Shown here piece by piece: positions 11,306 to 21,477 of a stretch of 32,306 nucleotides of DNA. A program made the translations under genes and the position numbers. Origin of the DNA: Methylibium sp. (GTDB lineage: Bacteria > Pseudomonadota > Gammaproteobacteria > Burkholderiales > Burkholderiaceae_C); NCBI RefSeq assembly GCF_013817345.1, contig NZ_JACDCW010000039.1:1-32306 (forward strand), in the 5' to 3' direction. The notes under the pieces were generated by a model. The model made no database searches. It had not been told where the DNA came from and was given only the letters and a program-made list of their open reading frames with translations. Every line of letters begins with the position of its first letter. Position 1 is the first letter of the stretch.

Positions 11306-11997
11306 TGCGAGGCCCCGCCCGGCACCGGTGCCGGTATCAACACCGGCACCCCGGCATTCGGTGGCGCGCCCAGAGCCGTGAGCTTGGCCTCGACCAGCCG
11401 GCGGTAGTCGATCGTCGGCGGCAGCACCTCCCAGGCCGTGCGGTACGCCGCCTTGGCCTCCTCGGTCTTGCCCTGAGCGTTCAGGATGTCGCCGCGGCGG
11501 TCGGCGACCAAGCCCGCGAAAGCAGGCGGCGCGTCGGCCGGCAGCTGCTTCAGGGCCTCGTCGTACTTTTTTTCGTCGAGCAGAAGGCCGGCCAGACGCA
11601 GGCTGGCGATGACCCGGTATTCCCCCTGGTTTGCGTTCTCCGCGACCCACTGCAGGTTGACGCGCGCAGCGTCGAGCTGGCCCTTTCCGAACAGCAGCTT
11701 CGCGGCCGCCAGACCGGCCTGTTCGGCGTAGGTGGTCGAGCCGTAGCGCTCCTTGAGATCGGTGAAAACGCGCGTCGTGCGCTCGGCGTCGCCGGCTTGG
11801 ACCGCCTTGTCGAGTTGGTCGTAAAGGACCGCGGCTTTTTGCGCACGATCGCGCTGCAGCCATTGCCAGCCGTTGAAGGCGGCGAAACCGCCGAGCGCCA
11901 GGATCAGCACCCAGGTAATCAGGTTGCCGTAGGCCTTCCAGAAATCCTTGAGCTGATCGAGCTGTTCTTGTTCGCCGATGTCGAGACGGGTGGCCAT
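11302..11997 (-). CDS. yfgM: YfgM-family tetratricopeptide membrane protein
   Basis: A 231-residue bitopic inner-membrane protein. It has a short cytoplasmic N-terminus, one transmembrane helix (about residues 24-43) and a periplasmic tetratricopeptide-like region. In E. coli the family associates with the SecYEG translocon and periplasmic chaperones. Here the evidence is domain order plus position between hisS and bamB, the standard location. A Pro/Val-rich tail ends the protein. Its stop overlaps the bamB start by four bases. Confidence 0.9.
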   Translation of the reverse strand: MATRLDIGEQEQLDQLKDFWKAYGNLITWVLILALGGFAAFNGWQWLQRDRAQKAAVLYDQLDKAVQAGDAERTTRVFTDLKERYGSTTYAEQAGLAAAKLLFGKGQLDAARVNLQWVAENANQGEYRVIASLRLAGLLLDEKKYDEALKQLPADAPPAFAGLVADRRGDILNAQGKTEEAKAAYRTAWEVLPPTIDYRRLVEAKLTALGAPPNAGVPVLIPAPVPGGASQ

Positions 11998-12019
11998 GCG
12001 TGTGCTTCGAATGTGAGCG

Positions 12020-12036
12020 CGCCGGCTTTGCCGGCG
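12020..12036. promoter_or_regulatory. Small hairpin between hisS and yfgM
   Basis: A perfect inverted repeat CGCCGGC-TTT-GCCGGCG lies in the 48-base gap between the hisS stop and the yfgM ATG. No T-run follows on the minus strand, so it is not a clear terminator. It may be an intercistronic RNA structure or a chance GC-rich repeat. Confidence 0.35.
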
Positions 12037-12045
12037 AAGCGCGGA

Positions 12046-13416
12046 TTATGAACGGAGGGGTTCGCCGGCTAGCCCGGGGCCGGGCAGCAGTTCGCCGGCC
12101 CAGGCGCCGACGTCGTCAAGCGCGCGCAGCACCTGGGCGGCGGCCGGCGCATCGCCGGGCGCGGCCCGCAGCGGCTTGACCGCGACCATGCCCTGGCTCA
12201 GTTCGTTGGAGCCGAAAACAAGCGCATGCCGGGCACCGCTCGCGTCCGCCTTCTTGAACTGCGCCTTTATGCTGGCTGCACCGTCGCGGCCGGCCGGATG
12301 CAGCACTACCGCGACACCGGCTGCACGCAAGGCATCGGCCGTGACCATGGCTTGCGGCACGGCGTCCGCATTGGGGACGATCGCGTACACGTCGGGCGCC
12401 GTCGAGGGGGCCTGCACACCACAGGCTTCGAGCAACAGCAGCAGCCGCTCCATGCCGAGCCCCCAGCCGACGCCGGGCGCGGGCTTGCCGCCGAGCTGCT
12501 CGATCAGCGTGTCGTAACGCCCGCCGCCACAGACGGTGCCCTGCGCACCGAGCTTGTCGGTGACCCACTCGAACACGGTCAAGTTGTAGTAGTCCATGCC
12601 GCGCACCAAGCGCGGATTGATGCAGTACTCGAGCCCGGCCGCATCGAGCACCGCACGCACCGAGGCCAGGTGCGCCAGCGATTGCGGTCCGAGAAAGTCG
12701 ATCAGCTTGGGCGCGCTTTCCAGCGCCGGCTGCATCGAAGGCTGCTTGCTGTCGAGGATTCGGAGGGGGTTGCTGTGCAGCCGGCGCCGCGCATCGTCGT
12801 CCAGCAATTCGGTGTGCGCGACGAAATGCTCGATCAGCGCGGCTCGGTGGGCCTTGCGTTCCTCCGCCTGGCCCAGGCTGTTGAGCTCCAGGCGCAGGTC
12901 CCGGCCTTCCACCAGACCGAGCGCGCGCCACAACGAGCGACACATCAGAATGATCTCGGCGTCGACGTCGGGCCCCGGAAAACCCAACGCTTCGACGCCG
13001 ACCTGGTGGAACTGCCGGTAGCGGCCCTTTTGAGGCCGCTCATGGCGAAACATCGGACCGATGTAGAAAAGCCGCTTGCCGCCTTCGTACAGCAGCGAAT
13101 GCTCGGTCACGGCGCGCACGACGCCGGCGGTGCCCTCGGGCCGCAGGGTCAGGGCGTCGCCGTTGAGCTTGTCCTCGAAGGAATACATCTCCTTCTCGAC
13201 GATGTCGGTTATCTCGCCGAGGCCCCGCACGAAGAGCTGCGTCGGTTCGACGATGGGCGTGCGGATGTTCGCGTAGCCGTGTCGGCGCATCACGCCGCGC
13301 ACGGTGTCCTCGAGCCATTCCCAGCGCAAGGATTCAGGCGGCAAAAGATCGGGCATGCCCTTGACGCCGCGCAGCGGTGACGTGTCGGGCCTCGCGGCTT
13401 TCAAAGGTTCAGCCAT
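12046..13416 (-). CDS. hisS: Histidyl-tRNA synthetase
   Basis: A class II aminoacyl-tRNA synthetase that charges tRNA-His. The 456-residue protein carries the class II motif 2 region ([11 protein letters not shown] and [17 protein letters not shown]), the HisRS-specific [11 protein letters not shown] and [14 protein letters not shown] segments, motif 3 ([11 protein letters not shown]) and a C-terminal anticodon-binding domain (DVYAIVPN onward). The ATG at 13416 is preferred over a TTG nine bases further upstream. It is distinct from the shorter paralogue HisZ at 3421-4587. It follows ispG after 75 bases. Confidence 0.97.
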   Translation of the reverse strand: MAEPLKAARPDTSPLRGVKGMPDLLPPESLRWEWLEDTVRGVMRRHGYANIRTPIVEPTQLFVRGLGEITDIVEKEMYSFEDKLNGDALTLRPEGTAGVVRAVTEHSLLYEGGKRLFYIGPMFRHERPQKGRYRQFHQVGVEALGFPGPDVDAEIILMCRSLWRALGLVEGRDLRLELNSLGQAEERKAHRAALIEHFVAHTELLDDDARRRLHSNPLRILDSKQPSMQPALESAPKLIDFLGPQSLAHLASVRAVLDAAGLEYCINPRLVRGMDYYNLTVFEWVTDKLGAQGTVCGGGRYDTLIEQLGGKPAPGVGWGLGMERLLLLLEACGVQAPSTAPDVYAIVPNADAVPQAMVTADALRAAGVAVVLHPAGRDGAASIKAQFKKADASGARHALVFGSNELSQGMVAVKPLRAAPGDAPAAAQVLRALDDVGAWAGELLPGPGLAGEPLRS

Positions 13417-13491
13417 GGTTTGCAAAAACGGAAACTGCGAGCCGGCCGCAGCCGGAGAAGCGAACTGCGCAACATCTGCGCCGGGTCCCCT

Positions 13492-14790
13492 TCAATGTGG
13501 GGCCGTCACCGCGCCGTAGCGGCGCTCGATGTAGTTCTCGACAACGCTCTGGAACTCGCGCGCGATGCCCTCGCCACGCAAGGTCATCGCCTTTTCGCCG
13601 TCGATGAACACGGGCGCCGCCGGCGCCTCGCCGGTGCCCGGCAGGCTGATCCCGATATCGGCATGCTTGCTTTCGCCAGGGCCATTCACGATGCAGCCCA
13701 TCACCGCGAGCTTCATGTTCTCGACACCGGGGTACCGGGCCTTCCAGACCGGCATCTGCGCACGCAGAAAGTCGTCGATCTGCTTGGCCAGTTCCTGGAA
13801 CGTGGTACTGGTCGTGCGGCCACAGCCCGGACAGGCGGTGACGCTCGGATTGAAAGCGCGCAGGCCGAGCGACTGCAAAATTTCCAATGCGATCACGACT
13901 TCCTGCGTGCGCGCCTCGCCCGGCTGCGGCGTCAGGCTCACCCTGATGGTGTCGCCGATGCCTTCCTGCAGCAGAAGTGCCAACGCGGTGGTGGAAGCCA
14001 CAGTGCCCTTGGTTCCCATGCCCGCTTCGGTCAGACCGAGGTGAAGCGGGTAATCGCACCGTGCGGCCAGCGCGCGGTACACGCTCACCAGATCCTGCAC
14101 ACCGCTGACCTTGCAGCTGATCAGGATCTGGTTCGGATCCATGCCGAGCTCGCGCGCATAGGCGGCGGACTGCAGCGCCGAGGCAATCAGTGCCTGGTAC
14201 ATGACCTGCCGCGCATCCCAGGGCGCGGCGCGCTGCGCGTTCTCGTCCATCAGCGAAGCAAGCAGCTCCTGATCGAGACTGCCCCAATTGACACCGATGC
14301 GCACCGGCTTGTCATGGCGCAGTGCCGCTTCGATCATTTGCGCGAACTGGCGGTCGCGCTTGTCGCCCTTGCCGACGTTGCCTGGGTTGATTCGATACTT
14401 GGACAGCGCCGCCGCGCACTCCGGGTAGTCGCTCAAGAGCCGATGCCCGTTGTAGTGGAAGTCACCGATCAGCGGAACATCCACGCCCATGCGGTCGAGC
14501 TGCTCGCGTATCGCCGGTACCGCCTGCGCTGCCTCGGGAGTGTTGACCGTGATGCGCACGAGTTCGGAGCCCGCCAGCGCCAGCGCCTTGACCTGGATGG
14601 CCGTCTCGATCACCTGCACCGTGTCGGTGTTGGTCATGGACTGCACGCGTACCGGCGCGTCGCCGCCCACGGTGACCACCTTGCCGCCCCAGCTGACCCG
14701 TGCCTGCCGAGAGCGGCGCGCGGCCGGCGCGGCGGCCGCGATGGCCCCCTCGCCCGCAGCAAGGTTCAGATCCGTCGGATGCGCGCTCAT
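13492..14790 (-). CDS. ispG: 4-hydroxy-3-methylbut-2-enyl diphosphate synthase (flavodoxin-type)
   Basis: A [4Fe-4S] enzyme of the MEP isoprenoid pathway that converts MEcPP to HMBPP. The 432-residue protein has the TIM-barrel substrate domain and the cluster ligands Cys320 and Cys323 (CPGC), Cys366 (GCIVNGPGE) and Glu373. An extra segment in the middle makes it longer than E. coli IspG (372 residues), a feature known for other betaproteobacterial forms. The ATG at 14790 overlaps the rodZ stop as ATGA, fixing the start and suggesting coupling. Confidence 0.96.
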   Translation of the reverse strand: MSAHPTDLNLAAGEGAIAAAAPAARRSRQARVSWGGKVVTVGGDAPVRVQSMTNTDTVQVIETAIQVKALALAGSELVRITVNTPEAAQAVPAIREQLDRMGVDVPLIGDFHYNGHRLLSDYPECAAALSKYRINPGNVGKGDKRDRQFAQMIEAALRHDKPVRIGVNWGSLDQELLASLMDENAQRAAPWDARQVMYQALIASALQSAAYARELGMDPNQILISCKVSGVQDLVSVYRALAARCDYPLHLGLTEAGMGTKGTVASTTALALLLQEGIGDTIRVSLTPQPGEARTQEVVIALEILQSLGLRAFNPSVTACPGCGRTTSTTFQELAKQIDDFLRAQMPVWKARYPGVENMKLAVMGCIVNGPGESKHADIGISLPGTGEAPAAPVFIDGEKAMTLRGEGIAREFQSVVENYIERRYGAVTAPH

Positions 14791-15752
14791 TTCAGCTCCA
14801 GCCGCGCGACGTTCTCGCGCGTGGTCTTCAAGGTCACGGGCTCGCCGCGGAAGCTGACCCGCGTGGCCGCGGCGTTGCCGATCGTCACGCGCAGCGGCAA
14901 TGCGCCTTCGACGTCCGCCGACTCGCCGGCCGCCAGCGTGCGCGAAAGCACCAGCTGGTTGCTGCCATCGCGCACTTCGACCCATGAAGGCTGCGTTGTG
15001 GCGCGCAGCGTGAGCAGCGATTGCGCGACGCGTGCGGGCTCCGAAGCGGCTGCTTCTCGCGGTTCAGCAGCGAACACGGTATCGATCACCACGGACGAGG
15101 CCGACGCATCGGGCGCGATCGCCGAAGCCGGCACATCAGGCGCTGCCGCCGAGGCGACCGGAGAGGACAACGCCTGCACAACGGGATCGGCCAGGGATAG
15201 CCCGCCGACGGGCTGCGTTGCATCGGTGGGCGTCAGCGGCTGCGCCGGCACGGCGGCAGGTTCGGGCACCGACTCGGCGGTCACCTCATCGCCCGAGGTC
15301 CAGCTGCGGCCCGGCAGGAGATAAACGACCAAAGCGGCCACCACCAGCAGTCCGGCAGCCACCACCGGCACGCTCGGCGAGCCACGCCGCTCACCGCTGT
15401 CACGACGACCTTCATGCTCGCGAAACGGCTGGTTGAGCCCGCGAGTCAATGGCTCGAGACGTTCGCCCTGGGGCTGCGGCAGCCGCGCGAGCACCGGTTC
15501 GGCATCGATCTTGAGAGCGCGGCACATGCTCAACGCGAGCGCTCGGGCGAACGTGGCATCGGGCAGTTCGTCGTAACGGTCCGACTCGATCAACTCGAGC
15601 TTGCGCTGTGCTACTTTCAGCGAGGCCGCCAGCACCGCGAGGTGAACGCCTTGACGTTCGCGCGCCGCGCGCAGCAACGCGCCGGCCGTCTGCGGCGGGG
15701 CAGCGGTCGGGTCGTCGACCGCGCCGCTCGCGCGTTGCTCGGCCTCACTCAT
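14787..15752 (-). CDS. rodZ: RodZ-like helix-turn-helix membrane protein
   Basis: A 321-residue bitopic protein. It has an N-terminal Xre-type helix-turn-helix (about residues 23-85), a basic juxtamembrane stretch, one transmembrane helix (about 128-147), an Ala/Pro/Ser-rich periplasmic linker and a C-terminal DUF4115-type beta domain (about 245-321). In rods RodZ links MreB to the elongation machinery. Cell shape here is unknown, and mreB is not in the window. The ATG at 15752 overlaps the end of pilW by eight bases, and the stop overlaps ispG by four. Confidence 0.88.
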   Translation of the reverse strand: MSEAEQRASGAVDDPTAAPPQTAGALLRAARERQGVHLAVLAASLKVAQRKLELIESDRYDELPDATFARALALSMCRALKIDAEPVLARLPQPQGERLEPLTRGLNQPFREHEGRRDSGERRGSPSVPVVAAGLLVVAALVVYLLPGRSWTSGDEVTAESVPEPAAVPAQPLTPTDATQPVGGLSLADPVVQALSSPVASAAAPDVPASAIAPDASASSVVIDTVFAAEPREAAASEPARVAQSLLTLRATTQPSWVEVRDGSNQLVLSRTLAAGESADVEGALPLRVTIGNAAATRVSFRGEPVTLKTTRENVARLELK

Positions 15753-16608
15753 TGAATGCCCCGCGCTCGAAAGCAGCCGCCTCGCGCGACGTGGGGTAGC
15801 GTGAGCGCAACTGGTTGCCCAAATCGCGCACGCCCTGCGCATTGCCGAGGCGACGCTCGATTCGTGCGGAGAGCCACAGCGACTCGGCGTTGCGTAGCTC
15901 GGCATTGTTGTTGACGCGGCGCACGTAAAAGCGTGCCCGCTCGTACTCGCCGAGCCGCAGCAGAACGTCGGCCAGGTTCATGGCAGTCGCCGGGTTGCCG
16001 GCGTCGAGTTCGTAGGCCCGCTTGAGTGTGGCCTCGGCTTGATCGAGGCGGCCGGACCGAGCTTCGCAAATGCCTTGCACCAGCAGCGTGCGCGCAGGCG
16101 TTCGGTACTGCGGTGTCGCAAGCGCACGCTGGAACAGGGCTTCGGCTTCTTCGTAGCGCTGCCGTGCGCACAGGAACCAGCCGTAGTTGTGCATCACGTC
16201 GCCATCGCTGGGCGCGACCTGCAGAGCTCGGCGATAGCTGTCTTCCGCGAACTGGTTCTCGCCCAGTTCTGCATAGATCAAACCGCGCAGATTCAGCGCC
16301 TGCGGCAAGTCGGGACTCGCGTCGAGCGCCTGCTTGACCTCGTCGAGCGCCGTGTTCCACTGGCCTTCGGCGAAATAGGCGCCGGCCAGGTCGAGGCGGA
16401 TGCGAGCGCGCTTTTGCGGATCAGTCTCATCGGAGGCGGTGGAGCGGTCCCGAGTAACGTCGGCCGCGGGCAGCGGCGCCGGGAGCGGCACGCTTTGCGC
16501 CGGCGTCGTCGTGGTCTGCGTCTGCGCACAACCCGCGGCAAACGCCAGCAGGCCCAGTGAAAGCGCCCAGGCGGCCGCACGCCGTCCTCGTGTCATGACC
16601 GGGCTCAT
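15745..16608 (-). CDS. pilW: Type IV pilus biogenesis/stability lipoprotein PilW (PilF-like)
   Basis: A 287-residue lipoprotein with a signal peptide ending at AAGC (Cys27) and five to six tetratricopeptide repeats (for example [20 protein letters not shown] and [20 protein letters not shown]). The family pilots the PilQ secretin to the outer membrane. The ATG at 16608 follows an AGGAGA ribosome-binding motif and overlaps the rlmN stop in ATGA; an internal ATG at 16596 is the alternative. No other pilus genes are here, so the function rests on the conserved rlmN-pilW-rodZ-ispG order. Confidence 0.88.
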   Translation of the reverse strand: MSPVMTRGRRAAAWALSLGLLAFAAGCAQTQTTTTPAQSVPLPAPLPAADVTRDRSTASDETDPQKRARIRLDLAGAYFAEGQWNTALDEVKQALDASPDLPQALNLRGLIYAELGENQFAEDSYRRALQVAPSDGDVMHNYGWFLCARQRYEEAEALFQRALATPQYRTPARTLLVQGICEARSGRLDQAEATLKRAYELDAGNPATAMNLADVLLRLGEYERARFYVRRVNNNAELRNAESLWLSARIERRLGNAQGVRDLGNQLRSRYPTSREAAAFERGAFNE

Positions 16609-17774
16609 CTTGTCTCCTGCTGAGTAGTGCCCGGCGCCGAAGCGGCGCTGCGCTCGACGGCGAACATCGCGATCGGCGCGCGGGTCATGCGCCGCTTGGC
16701 GTCGGTTCGATCCTGCACCTCGCCGGCGAGCTGACCACAGGCGGCGTCGATGTCGTCGCCGCGGGTCTTGCGCACCGTGGCGATCAAGCCTCCGGCGATC
16801 AGCACCTGGGCAAAAGCTTGCACCTTCTGTTCGCTCGAGCGAGTGAGGCCCGAAGCCGGGAACGGATTGAACGGAATGAGGTTGAACTTGCAAGCGATCC
16901 GGCCGACGGGGCCCTGCTCGCTTACCAGGCGCACGAGCTCCTGCGCCTGGCGTTCGCTGTCATTGACACCGTCGAGCATGCAGTACTCGAAGGTAATGAA
17001 ATCGCGCGGCGCACGCTCGAGATAGCGCTGGCACGATGCCAAAAGTTCGGCGATCGGGTACTTGCGGTTCAGCGGCACCAGGTCATCGCGCAGCGCGTCA
17101 GTGGGCGCGTGCAGCGAAACTGCCAAGGCCACCGGGCAATCCTCTCGCAACCGCTCGATCATCGGCACCACCCCGGAGGTGGAGACGGTCACCCGACGAC
17201 GCGACAGACCATAGCCATGATCGTCGAGCATCACACGCAGGGCGGGAAGGAGCGCCGCGTAGTTCTGCAGCGGCTCGCCCATGCCCATCATCACGACATT
17301 GCTGATGATTCTTTGATCCTTTCCGAAACGCCGGCGCAGTTCGTGTTCGGCATGCCACAACTGCGCCACGATTTCGCCGGTGCCGAGATTGCGGCTGAAG
17401 CCCTGGTGTCCGGTCGAGCAGAAACGACAACCGACCGCGCAGCCGGCCTGCGACGAGACACACAAGGTGCCGCGATCGTCTTCGGGAATGAACACCGTCT
17501 CGACTGCATTGCCGCCGCCCACGTCGAACAGCCACTTGATCGTGCCGTCGGCGGAGACATGCTCGCTGAGTACGGCGAGTGGCCGCACGACGGCGCAAGC
17601 GGCCAGCTTTTCGCGCAGCGATTTCGCCAGATCGGACATCCGGGCGAAATCCGCTTGGCCTCTTTGATGCACCCAGCGGAACAACTGCGTTGCACGAAAG
17701 CGCTTTTCGCCCAGCGACTGGCAAAACGCAGCCAGGGCGTCGAGATCGAAGTCGAGCAGATTGGCCGCGGTCAT
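16605..17774 (-). CDS. rlmN: Dual-specificity RNA methyltransferase RlmN
   Basis: A radical-SAM enzyme that methylates C2 of adenosine 2503 in 23S rRNA and A37 of certain tRNAs. In the 389-residue protein the radical-SAM cluster motif CxxxCxxC lies at Cys112, Cys116 and Cys119. The [11 protein letters not shown] motif is at about 162-172, and the methyl-accepting Cys346 sits in DIDAACGQL. Length agrees with the family. It lies 46 bases after ndk, with a small hairpin in the gap, and overlaps pilW by four bases. Confidence 0.97.
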   Translation of the reverse strand: MTAANLLDFDLDALAAFCQSLGEKRFRATQLFRWVHQRGQADFARMSDLAKSLREKLAACAVVRPLAVLSEHVSADGTIKWLFDVGGGNAVETVFIPEDDRGTLCVSSQAGCAVGCRFCSTGHQGFSRNLGTGEIVAQLWHAEHELRRRFGKDQRIISNVVMMGMGEPLQNYAALLPALRVMLDDHGYGLSRRRVTVSTSGVVPMIERLREDCPVALAVSLHAPTDALRDDLVPLNRKYPIAELLASCQRYLERAPRDFITFEYCMLDGVNDSERQAQELVRLVSEQGPVGRIACKFNLIPFNPFPASGLTRSSEQKVQAFAQVLIAGGLIATVRKTRGDDIDAACGQLAGEVQDRTDAKRRMTRAPIAMFAVERSAASAPGTTQQETR

Positions 17775-17796
17775 CGGGAGTGAAAGCTGGGGGCGG

Positions 17797-17813
17797 CGGG
17801 AGAACGTCTCCCG
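17797..17813. promoter_or_regulatory. Small hairpin between ndk and rlmN
   Basis: The inverted repeat CGGGAGA-ACG-TCTCCCG fills part of the 46-base gap ahead of rlmN. There is no T-run on the minus strand, so read-through from ndk is expected. It may form a stem in the 5' region of rlmN. Confidence 0.35.
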
Positions 17814-17820
17814 GTCTGGC

Positions 17821-18246
17821 TCAACGGCTGTAGACGCTCATGGCCGGAAAGAAAAACGCGACTTCGGTGGCGGCCGTCTCCGGCGCGTCGGACCCATGCA
17901 CGGAGTTGGCATCGATGCTGTCGGCGAAGTCGGCGCGGATCGTGCCTTTGTCTGCCTTCTTCGGGTCGGTCGCGCCCATCAGGTCACGGTTCTTGGCGAT
18001 TGCGCCTTCGCCCTCGAGCACCTGAATCATCACCGGCCCGGAGATCATGAACTCGACCAGGTCCTTGAAAAAAGGCCGCGCCTTGTGCACGGCGTAAAAA
18101 GCCTCGGCCTCACCACGCGACAAATGCGCCATGCGTGCGGCCGCGATCTTCAGGCCAGCGGCTTCGAAGCGTGCATAGATCTGACCGATCACGTTCTTTT
18201 CGACCGCGTCGGGTTTGATGATGGAAAGCGTGCGTTCGATCGCCAT
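17821..18246 (-). CDS. ndk: Nucleoside diphosphate kinase
   Basis: Transfers the gamma phosphate of ATP to nucleoside diphosphates through a phosphohistidine. The 141-residue protein is the standard length. It has the N-terminal [12 protein letters not shown] strand and the active-site NSVHGSD motif with catalytic His117. It is the first gene of the seventeen-gene minus-strand run, starts after a GGAG-type ribosome-binding site, and has a probable -10 element about 36 bases upstream. Confidence 0.98.
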   Translation of the reverse strand: MAIERTLSIIKPDAVEKNVIGQIYARFEAAGLKIAAARMAHLSRGEAEAFYAVHKARPFFKDLVEFMISGPVMIQVLEGEGAIAKNRDLMGATDPKKADKGTIRADFADSIDANSVHGSDAPETAATEVAFFFPAMSVYSR

Positions 18247-18282
18247 GTTCTTCTCCGGAAATCTCTTGAGACAAAGCCTTGA

Positions 18283-18288
18283 ATTGTA
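18283..18288 (-). promoter_or_regulatory. Probable -10 element of the ndk operon
   Basis: TACAAT on the minus strand lies in the 75-base gap between rluB and ndk, about 36 bases before the ndk ATG. A -35 match is weak. This is the likeliest start of transcription for ndk and the genes that follow. Confidence 0.4.
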
Positions 18289-18321
18289 GCGGTCGGTCGG
18301 CGCTGCTCGATGACGGTGCGC

Positions 18322-20490
18322 CTAGCGACCGCGTCCACCGAAACGGCCGCCACCGCCCTGCCCACCGCGGCCGCCTCCGCCTCCGCCTCCGCCTCCGCCT
18401 CCGCCTCCCCCTCCACCACCACCGCTGCGCTTGCCGCCGACTTTGGTGAAGTACGCATCAGCACCGATGTAGCCGACCGAGGTCTGCATGGGATCAGGCT
18501 GCTTGGGGCCGCCTTTCTTGCCGCCCGGCGCCGGATCCTGCGCATTGTTGTCGGGCCGACCGAAGCCGGCGTTGATGCGCTGCGAGCCCTTGACGAAGCG
18601 CTTGTCGAAGGTCTGTTCGAGCGGGTTCGGAATGGTGCCGGCCGGGCCGAAATCGGCTTCTGGTTTGGAGCCGCCATGGCCGAAACCCTGAGCGCCGCCG
18701 CGCCGCGGGCCTTTGGCGAACCGGCGATCGAAGGTTTGTTCTAGCGGGTTCGGGATCGGTCCGAAGTCCTCGCCGCGCTCGCGCGCCGAGCCCTCGGCGC
18801 CGTCTTGCCCTGCCTCGTACGGCCGAGCCTCCCGCGGTTCCCGCTCGCGACGCGGCCCGCGCGGTTCGTTCTGGCGCCCCGCTGCCGGTTGCGGCCCACG
18901 GCCTGCCCCCTTCACCGGTTTGGCATTGCGACCGTTGCGGGCGCCGGCGCGCTCCGTGCGCGGGGCGGGCTGTGGTTCGCGCGCCTCGGCCCGAGGGGCG
19001 CCGCCGATGAACTGGCGAATTCGCCGCAGGTCCTGCTCACCGAGTTCCACCCATACGCCACGCTTCAAGCCGCGCGGCAGCACCACGCTGCCATAGCGGA
19101 TGCGGATCAGCCGGCTGACCGCCAGGCCGAACGTATCGAACAGCTTTCGAACCTCCCGGTTGCGGCCTTCGGTGATGACGACGCGGTACCAGCGGTTCGC
19201 GCCGTCTCCGCCGCCGTCTTCGATGCTCTTGAAGTTGGCGGTCTGGCCATCGACCTGCACGCCTTCGATCAAGCGCGCGCGCTGTTCGTCGTCGAGGCTG
19301 CCGAGCACTCGAACCGCGTACTCGCGCTCGATGCCGAACCGCGGATGCATGAGCTGATTGGCCAGTTCACCCGAGTTGCTGAACAGCAGCAAGCCTTCGG
19401 TGTTGATGTCCAGGCGGCCGACCGATTGCCACTTGCCGTTCTCGAGCCGCGGCAAACGCCGAAATACCGTGGGCCGGCCTTCCGGATCGTTGAAACTGAC
19501 CACCTCGCCGATCGGTTTGTGATAGGCCAGCAGACGCGCCGGCGCGCCTTGTATGCGCACCTTGACCGGCTTGCCCGAAACCTTGATGCGGTCGCCGTAG
19601 GAGATGCGCATGCCGATGTGCGCGACCTCGTCGTTGACGGTAACGCCGCCGTCCTGGATCAGTTGCTCCATGTCGCGCCGTGAACCGATGCCCGACTGGG
19701 CCAGCACCTTGTGCAGCTTGGGCGCCTCGGGCTCGGGGCGCAGCACGCGCTTGGTCGATTGTTCGAGCGTGGCCGGATCATCGGCCTCGGGCGGCTCGGC
19801 GTCGTAGGCACCGGAGAGCACCTCGGCGAAACGTTCGACGGTTTCTGCCGGATCGGGCAGCACCGCCGTGTCGCGCGGCCCCCGCTCGACGGGCGCGGCT
19901 GCGTCGGTATTCGCACCGGCGCCGGCCTGTGAATCTTCGGGCGCGTCGCGTTCGGCCCGGTCCTTGCCCCGGCCACGGCGGCGGTTGCGGCTGCGGCGGC
20001 CGGACTCGAGGCTCTCGCCACCCGCTTCAACGCCGCCTTGGCCGGCGGTCTCGTTTGCCGCGCCTTCGAGAGTCGCCCCAGAAGACAACGCTGTCTGGGT
20101 GTCTTCCGTCTCTGATCGGTTCTGAGCGCGGTTCTGAGCGAGCGCTCCGGATTCGACTTGGGGGGCGGCGACAGCGGTGTGAGCGTCGGCCTCGGCATCC
20201 CGGCGCTCGATGCTCGGCGCGTCTGCGTTCGCCTCGCCGGCTGGCGAAACGATACCGACGGGCCCATCCGCGGCTTCGGCCTTGGGCTTGCGGCGGCGGG
20301 GCAGTTTCACCGCCTCCCCCAGATCCTCTTGCACGGCCGACGAAGCGGGTGCATCAGCGCCCTCGGTCAGCGGTGCAACCGCCTTGCGCGGGCGGCGCTT
20401 GGCCGGCGCCACAGCATCGTCCGGACTGGTGTCGGTCGGCGTTTCGGCGTCGGTTGCGGGCTCGCGGGGCAAGTTGTCGTTCGAATTCAT
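18322..20490 (-). CDS. rluB: 23S rRNA pseudouridine synthase RluB with long low-complexity tails
   Basis: RsuA-family enzyme that modifies U2605 of 23S rRNA. The 722-residue protein is more than twice the length of E. coli RluB (about 290). An Ala/Glu/Arg-rich region covers residues 1-255. The S4 RNA-binding domain lies at about 258-305. The synthase domain (about 316-495) has catalytic Asp361 in GRLDINTEG. An Arg/Gly/Pro-rich tail follows, containing two copies of [10 protein letters not shown](R/K)RF (about 579-591 and 620-632) and a run of 18 glycines (690-707). The ATG overlaps the scpB stop (ATGA). Long tails are known in betaproteobacterial RluB; this one is extreme in glycine content. 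Confidence 0.95.
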   Translation of the reverse strand: MNSNDNLPREPATDAETPTDTSPDDAVAPAKRRPRKAVAPLTEGADAPASSAVQEDLGEAVKLPRRRKPKAEAADGPVGIVSPAGEANADAPSIERRDAEADAHTAVAAPQVESGALAQNRAQNRSETEDTQTALSSGATLEGAANETAGQGGVEAGGESLESGRRSRNRRRGRGKDRAERDAPEDSQAGAGANTDAAAPVERGPRDTAVLPDPAETVERFAEVLSGAYDAEPPEADDPATLEQSTKRVLRPEPEAPKLHKVLAQSGIGSRRDMEQLIQDGGVTVNDEVAHIGMRISYGDRIKVSGKPVKVRIQGAPARLLAYHKPIGEVVSFNDPEGRPTVFRRLPRLENGKWQSVGRLDINTEGLLLFSNSGELANQLMHPRFGIEREYAVRVLGSLDDEQRARLIEGVQVDGQTANFKSIEDGGGDGANRWYRVVITEGRNREVRKLFDTFGLAVSRLIRIRYGSVVLPRGLKRGVWVELGEQDLRRIRQFIGGAPRAEAREPQPAPRTERAGARNGRNAKPVKGAGRGPQPAAGRQNEPRGPRREREPREARPYEAGQDGAEGSARERGEDFGPIPNPLEQTFDRRFAKGPRRGGAQGFGHGGSKPEADFGPAGTIPNPLEQTFDKRFVKGSQRINAGFGRPDNNAQDPAPGGKKGGPKQPDPMQTSVGYIGADAYFTKVGGKRSGGGGGGGGGGGGGGGGGGRGGQGGGGRFGGRGR
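18371..18406 (+). repeat. Hexanucleotide tandem repeat (CCGCCT)6 inside rluB
   Basis: Six exact copies of CCGCCT, read as Gly-Gly codon pairs on the minus strand, form the core of the RluB poly-glycine run. A six-base unit keeps the frame when copies are gained or lost, so length variation would change glycine number without breaking the gene. Confidence 0.9.
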
Positions 20491-21242
20491 GTCTGCGGTT
20501 CCATGCCGGCCGATGCCGGCGGTGTGGCGGGGGGTTCGGCCGAGGCGCTCGCCTTCTCGGTCAGGGGTGCGCTCGCGCTTTCGGCGGCGGCGCGTTCGCC
20601 TTCAAGGGCGGCCGGCGAAGCCGCTTCAGCATCGAGCTCGGTATCGACCGCCTCGCCAGAAGCGTCGGACTCGCCGTTTTCGAGGAAGCAAGCCTGCCCC
20701 GGAACGGCTTCGGCCATTACAGCGGCCATTCGTGTCCCGTCGATGGCCGGCAACTGCTCCAGCGAAGCAAGGCCCAAATCGTCGAGGAACTGCCGCGTCG
20801 TCGCGAACAAGGCCGGGCGGCCCGGCGTCTCGCGATGACCAATGCTTTCGACCCAACCGCGATCTTCGAGCTGCTTGAGCAACTGGCTGTTGACGGTGAC
20901 GCCCCGGATGTCCTCGATATCGCCGCGCGTCACCGGCTGGCGATACGCAATGATGGCCAGCGTTTCCAGCGTGGCGCGCGAGTACTTCGGCGGCTTTTCA
21001 GGGTGCAGCCGGTCGAGCCAGGGCCGCAGTTCGGGACGGCTCTGAAAACGCCAGCCGCTGGCCAGCGCAACCAGCTCGACTCCGCGGCCCTGCCAGTCTT
21101 GCATCAGTTCGTCGAGCAGGCTGCGCAAGGTATCGGCGCCGAGTTGCTCATCGAAGAGCAGGCGCAGCTCGCGCAACGGCAGCGGCTGCTGCGCGCAGAT
21201 GAGCGCGGTCTCGAGGACGCGCTTTGCATCCTGTGTGTTCAT
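20487..21242 (-). CDS. scpB: Segregation and condensation protein B
   Basis: A winged-helix kleisin partner of the SMC-ScpA condensin complex involved in chromosome segregation. Of 251 residues, the first 180 or so carry the two winged-helix domains (signature [23 protein letters not shown] and [18 protein letters not shown]). The Ala/Glu/Ser-rich C-terminal tail is low complexity. scpA is not adjacent. The ATG at 21242 was chosen because upstream sequence lacks family similarity. Its stop overlaps the rluB start by four bases, so the two are probably co-translated. Confidence 0.94.
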   Translation of the reverse strand: MNTQDAKRVLETALICAQQPLPLRELRLLFDEQLGADTLRSLLDELMQDWQGRGVELVALASGWRFQSRPELRPWLDRLHPEKPPKYSRATLETLAIIAYRQPVTRGDIEDIRGVTVNSQLLKQLEDRGWVESIGHRETPGRPALFATTRQFLDDLGLASLEQLPAIDGTRMAAVMAEAVPGQACFLENGESDASGEAVDTELDAEAASPAALEGERAAAESASAPLTEKASASAEPPATPPASAGMEPQT

Positions 21243-21448
21243 GAATCCGTCTGTCGTCCTGGCCGGGTCGTGACCGGCATGCAAGGGAGTCGGAACTGCG
21301 CCGGCTTCTAGGCAGGCGCGGCGGCTGCGCCATCGCGGGGCCCGCTGCGGGCCGGGCTTTCGTCTGTTTCGCGGGGGACCGTGCGGCGGTCGGGGCCGGT
21401 CGGGCCGAAGCAGGCGACCGGTACGGGCTTCAACAGCCCGGTAGACCG

Positions 21449-21477
21449 ATTGTATCGGACCCGGCTCAGCCTGACGC
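21449..21477 (-). promoter_or_regulatory. Possible promoter for scpB-rluB
   Basis: The minus strand shows TACAAT (21454-21449) 17 bases downstream of GCGTCA (21477-21472), a three-of-six -35 match lying within the 3' end of rluD. It would produce a leader of about 200 bases before the scpB ATG at 21242. The 21243-21465 gap has no gene. It contains GC-rich inverted repeats, including GGCCCGC-T-GCGGGCC at 21339-21353 and GGGCT-TCAAC-AGCCC at 21425-21439. Confidence 0.4.

Noticed and set aside
13420-15324. A 634-codon open frame on the plus strand over ispG and rodZ
   Set aside because: It lies antisense to two clearly recognisable genes, has no recognisable domain and reflects the high G+C third positions of the real genes.
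18371-18423. Repeat in rluB considered as a CRISPR or regulatory array
   Set aside because: It is a six-base microsatellite coding for glycine, without spacers.
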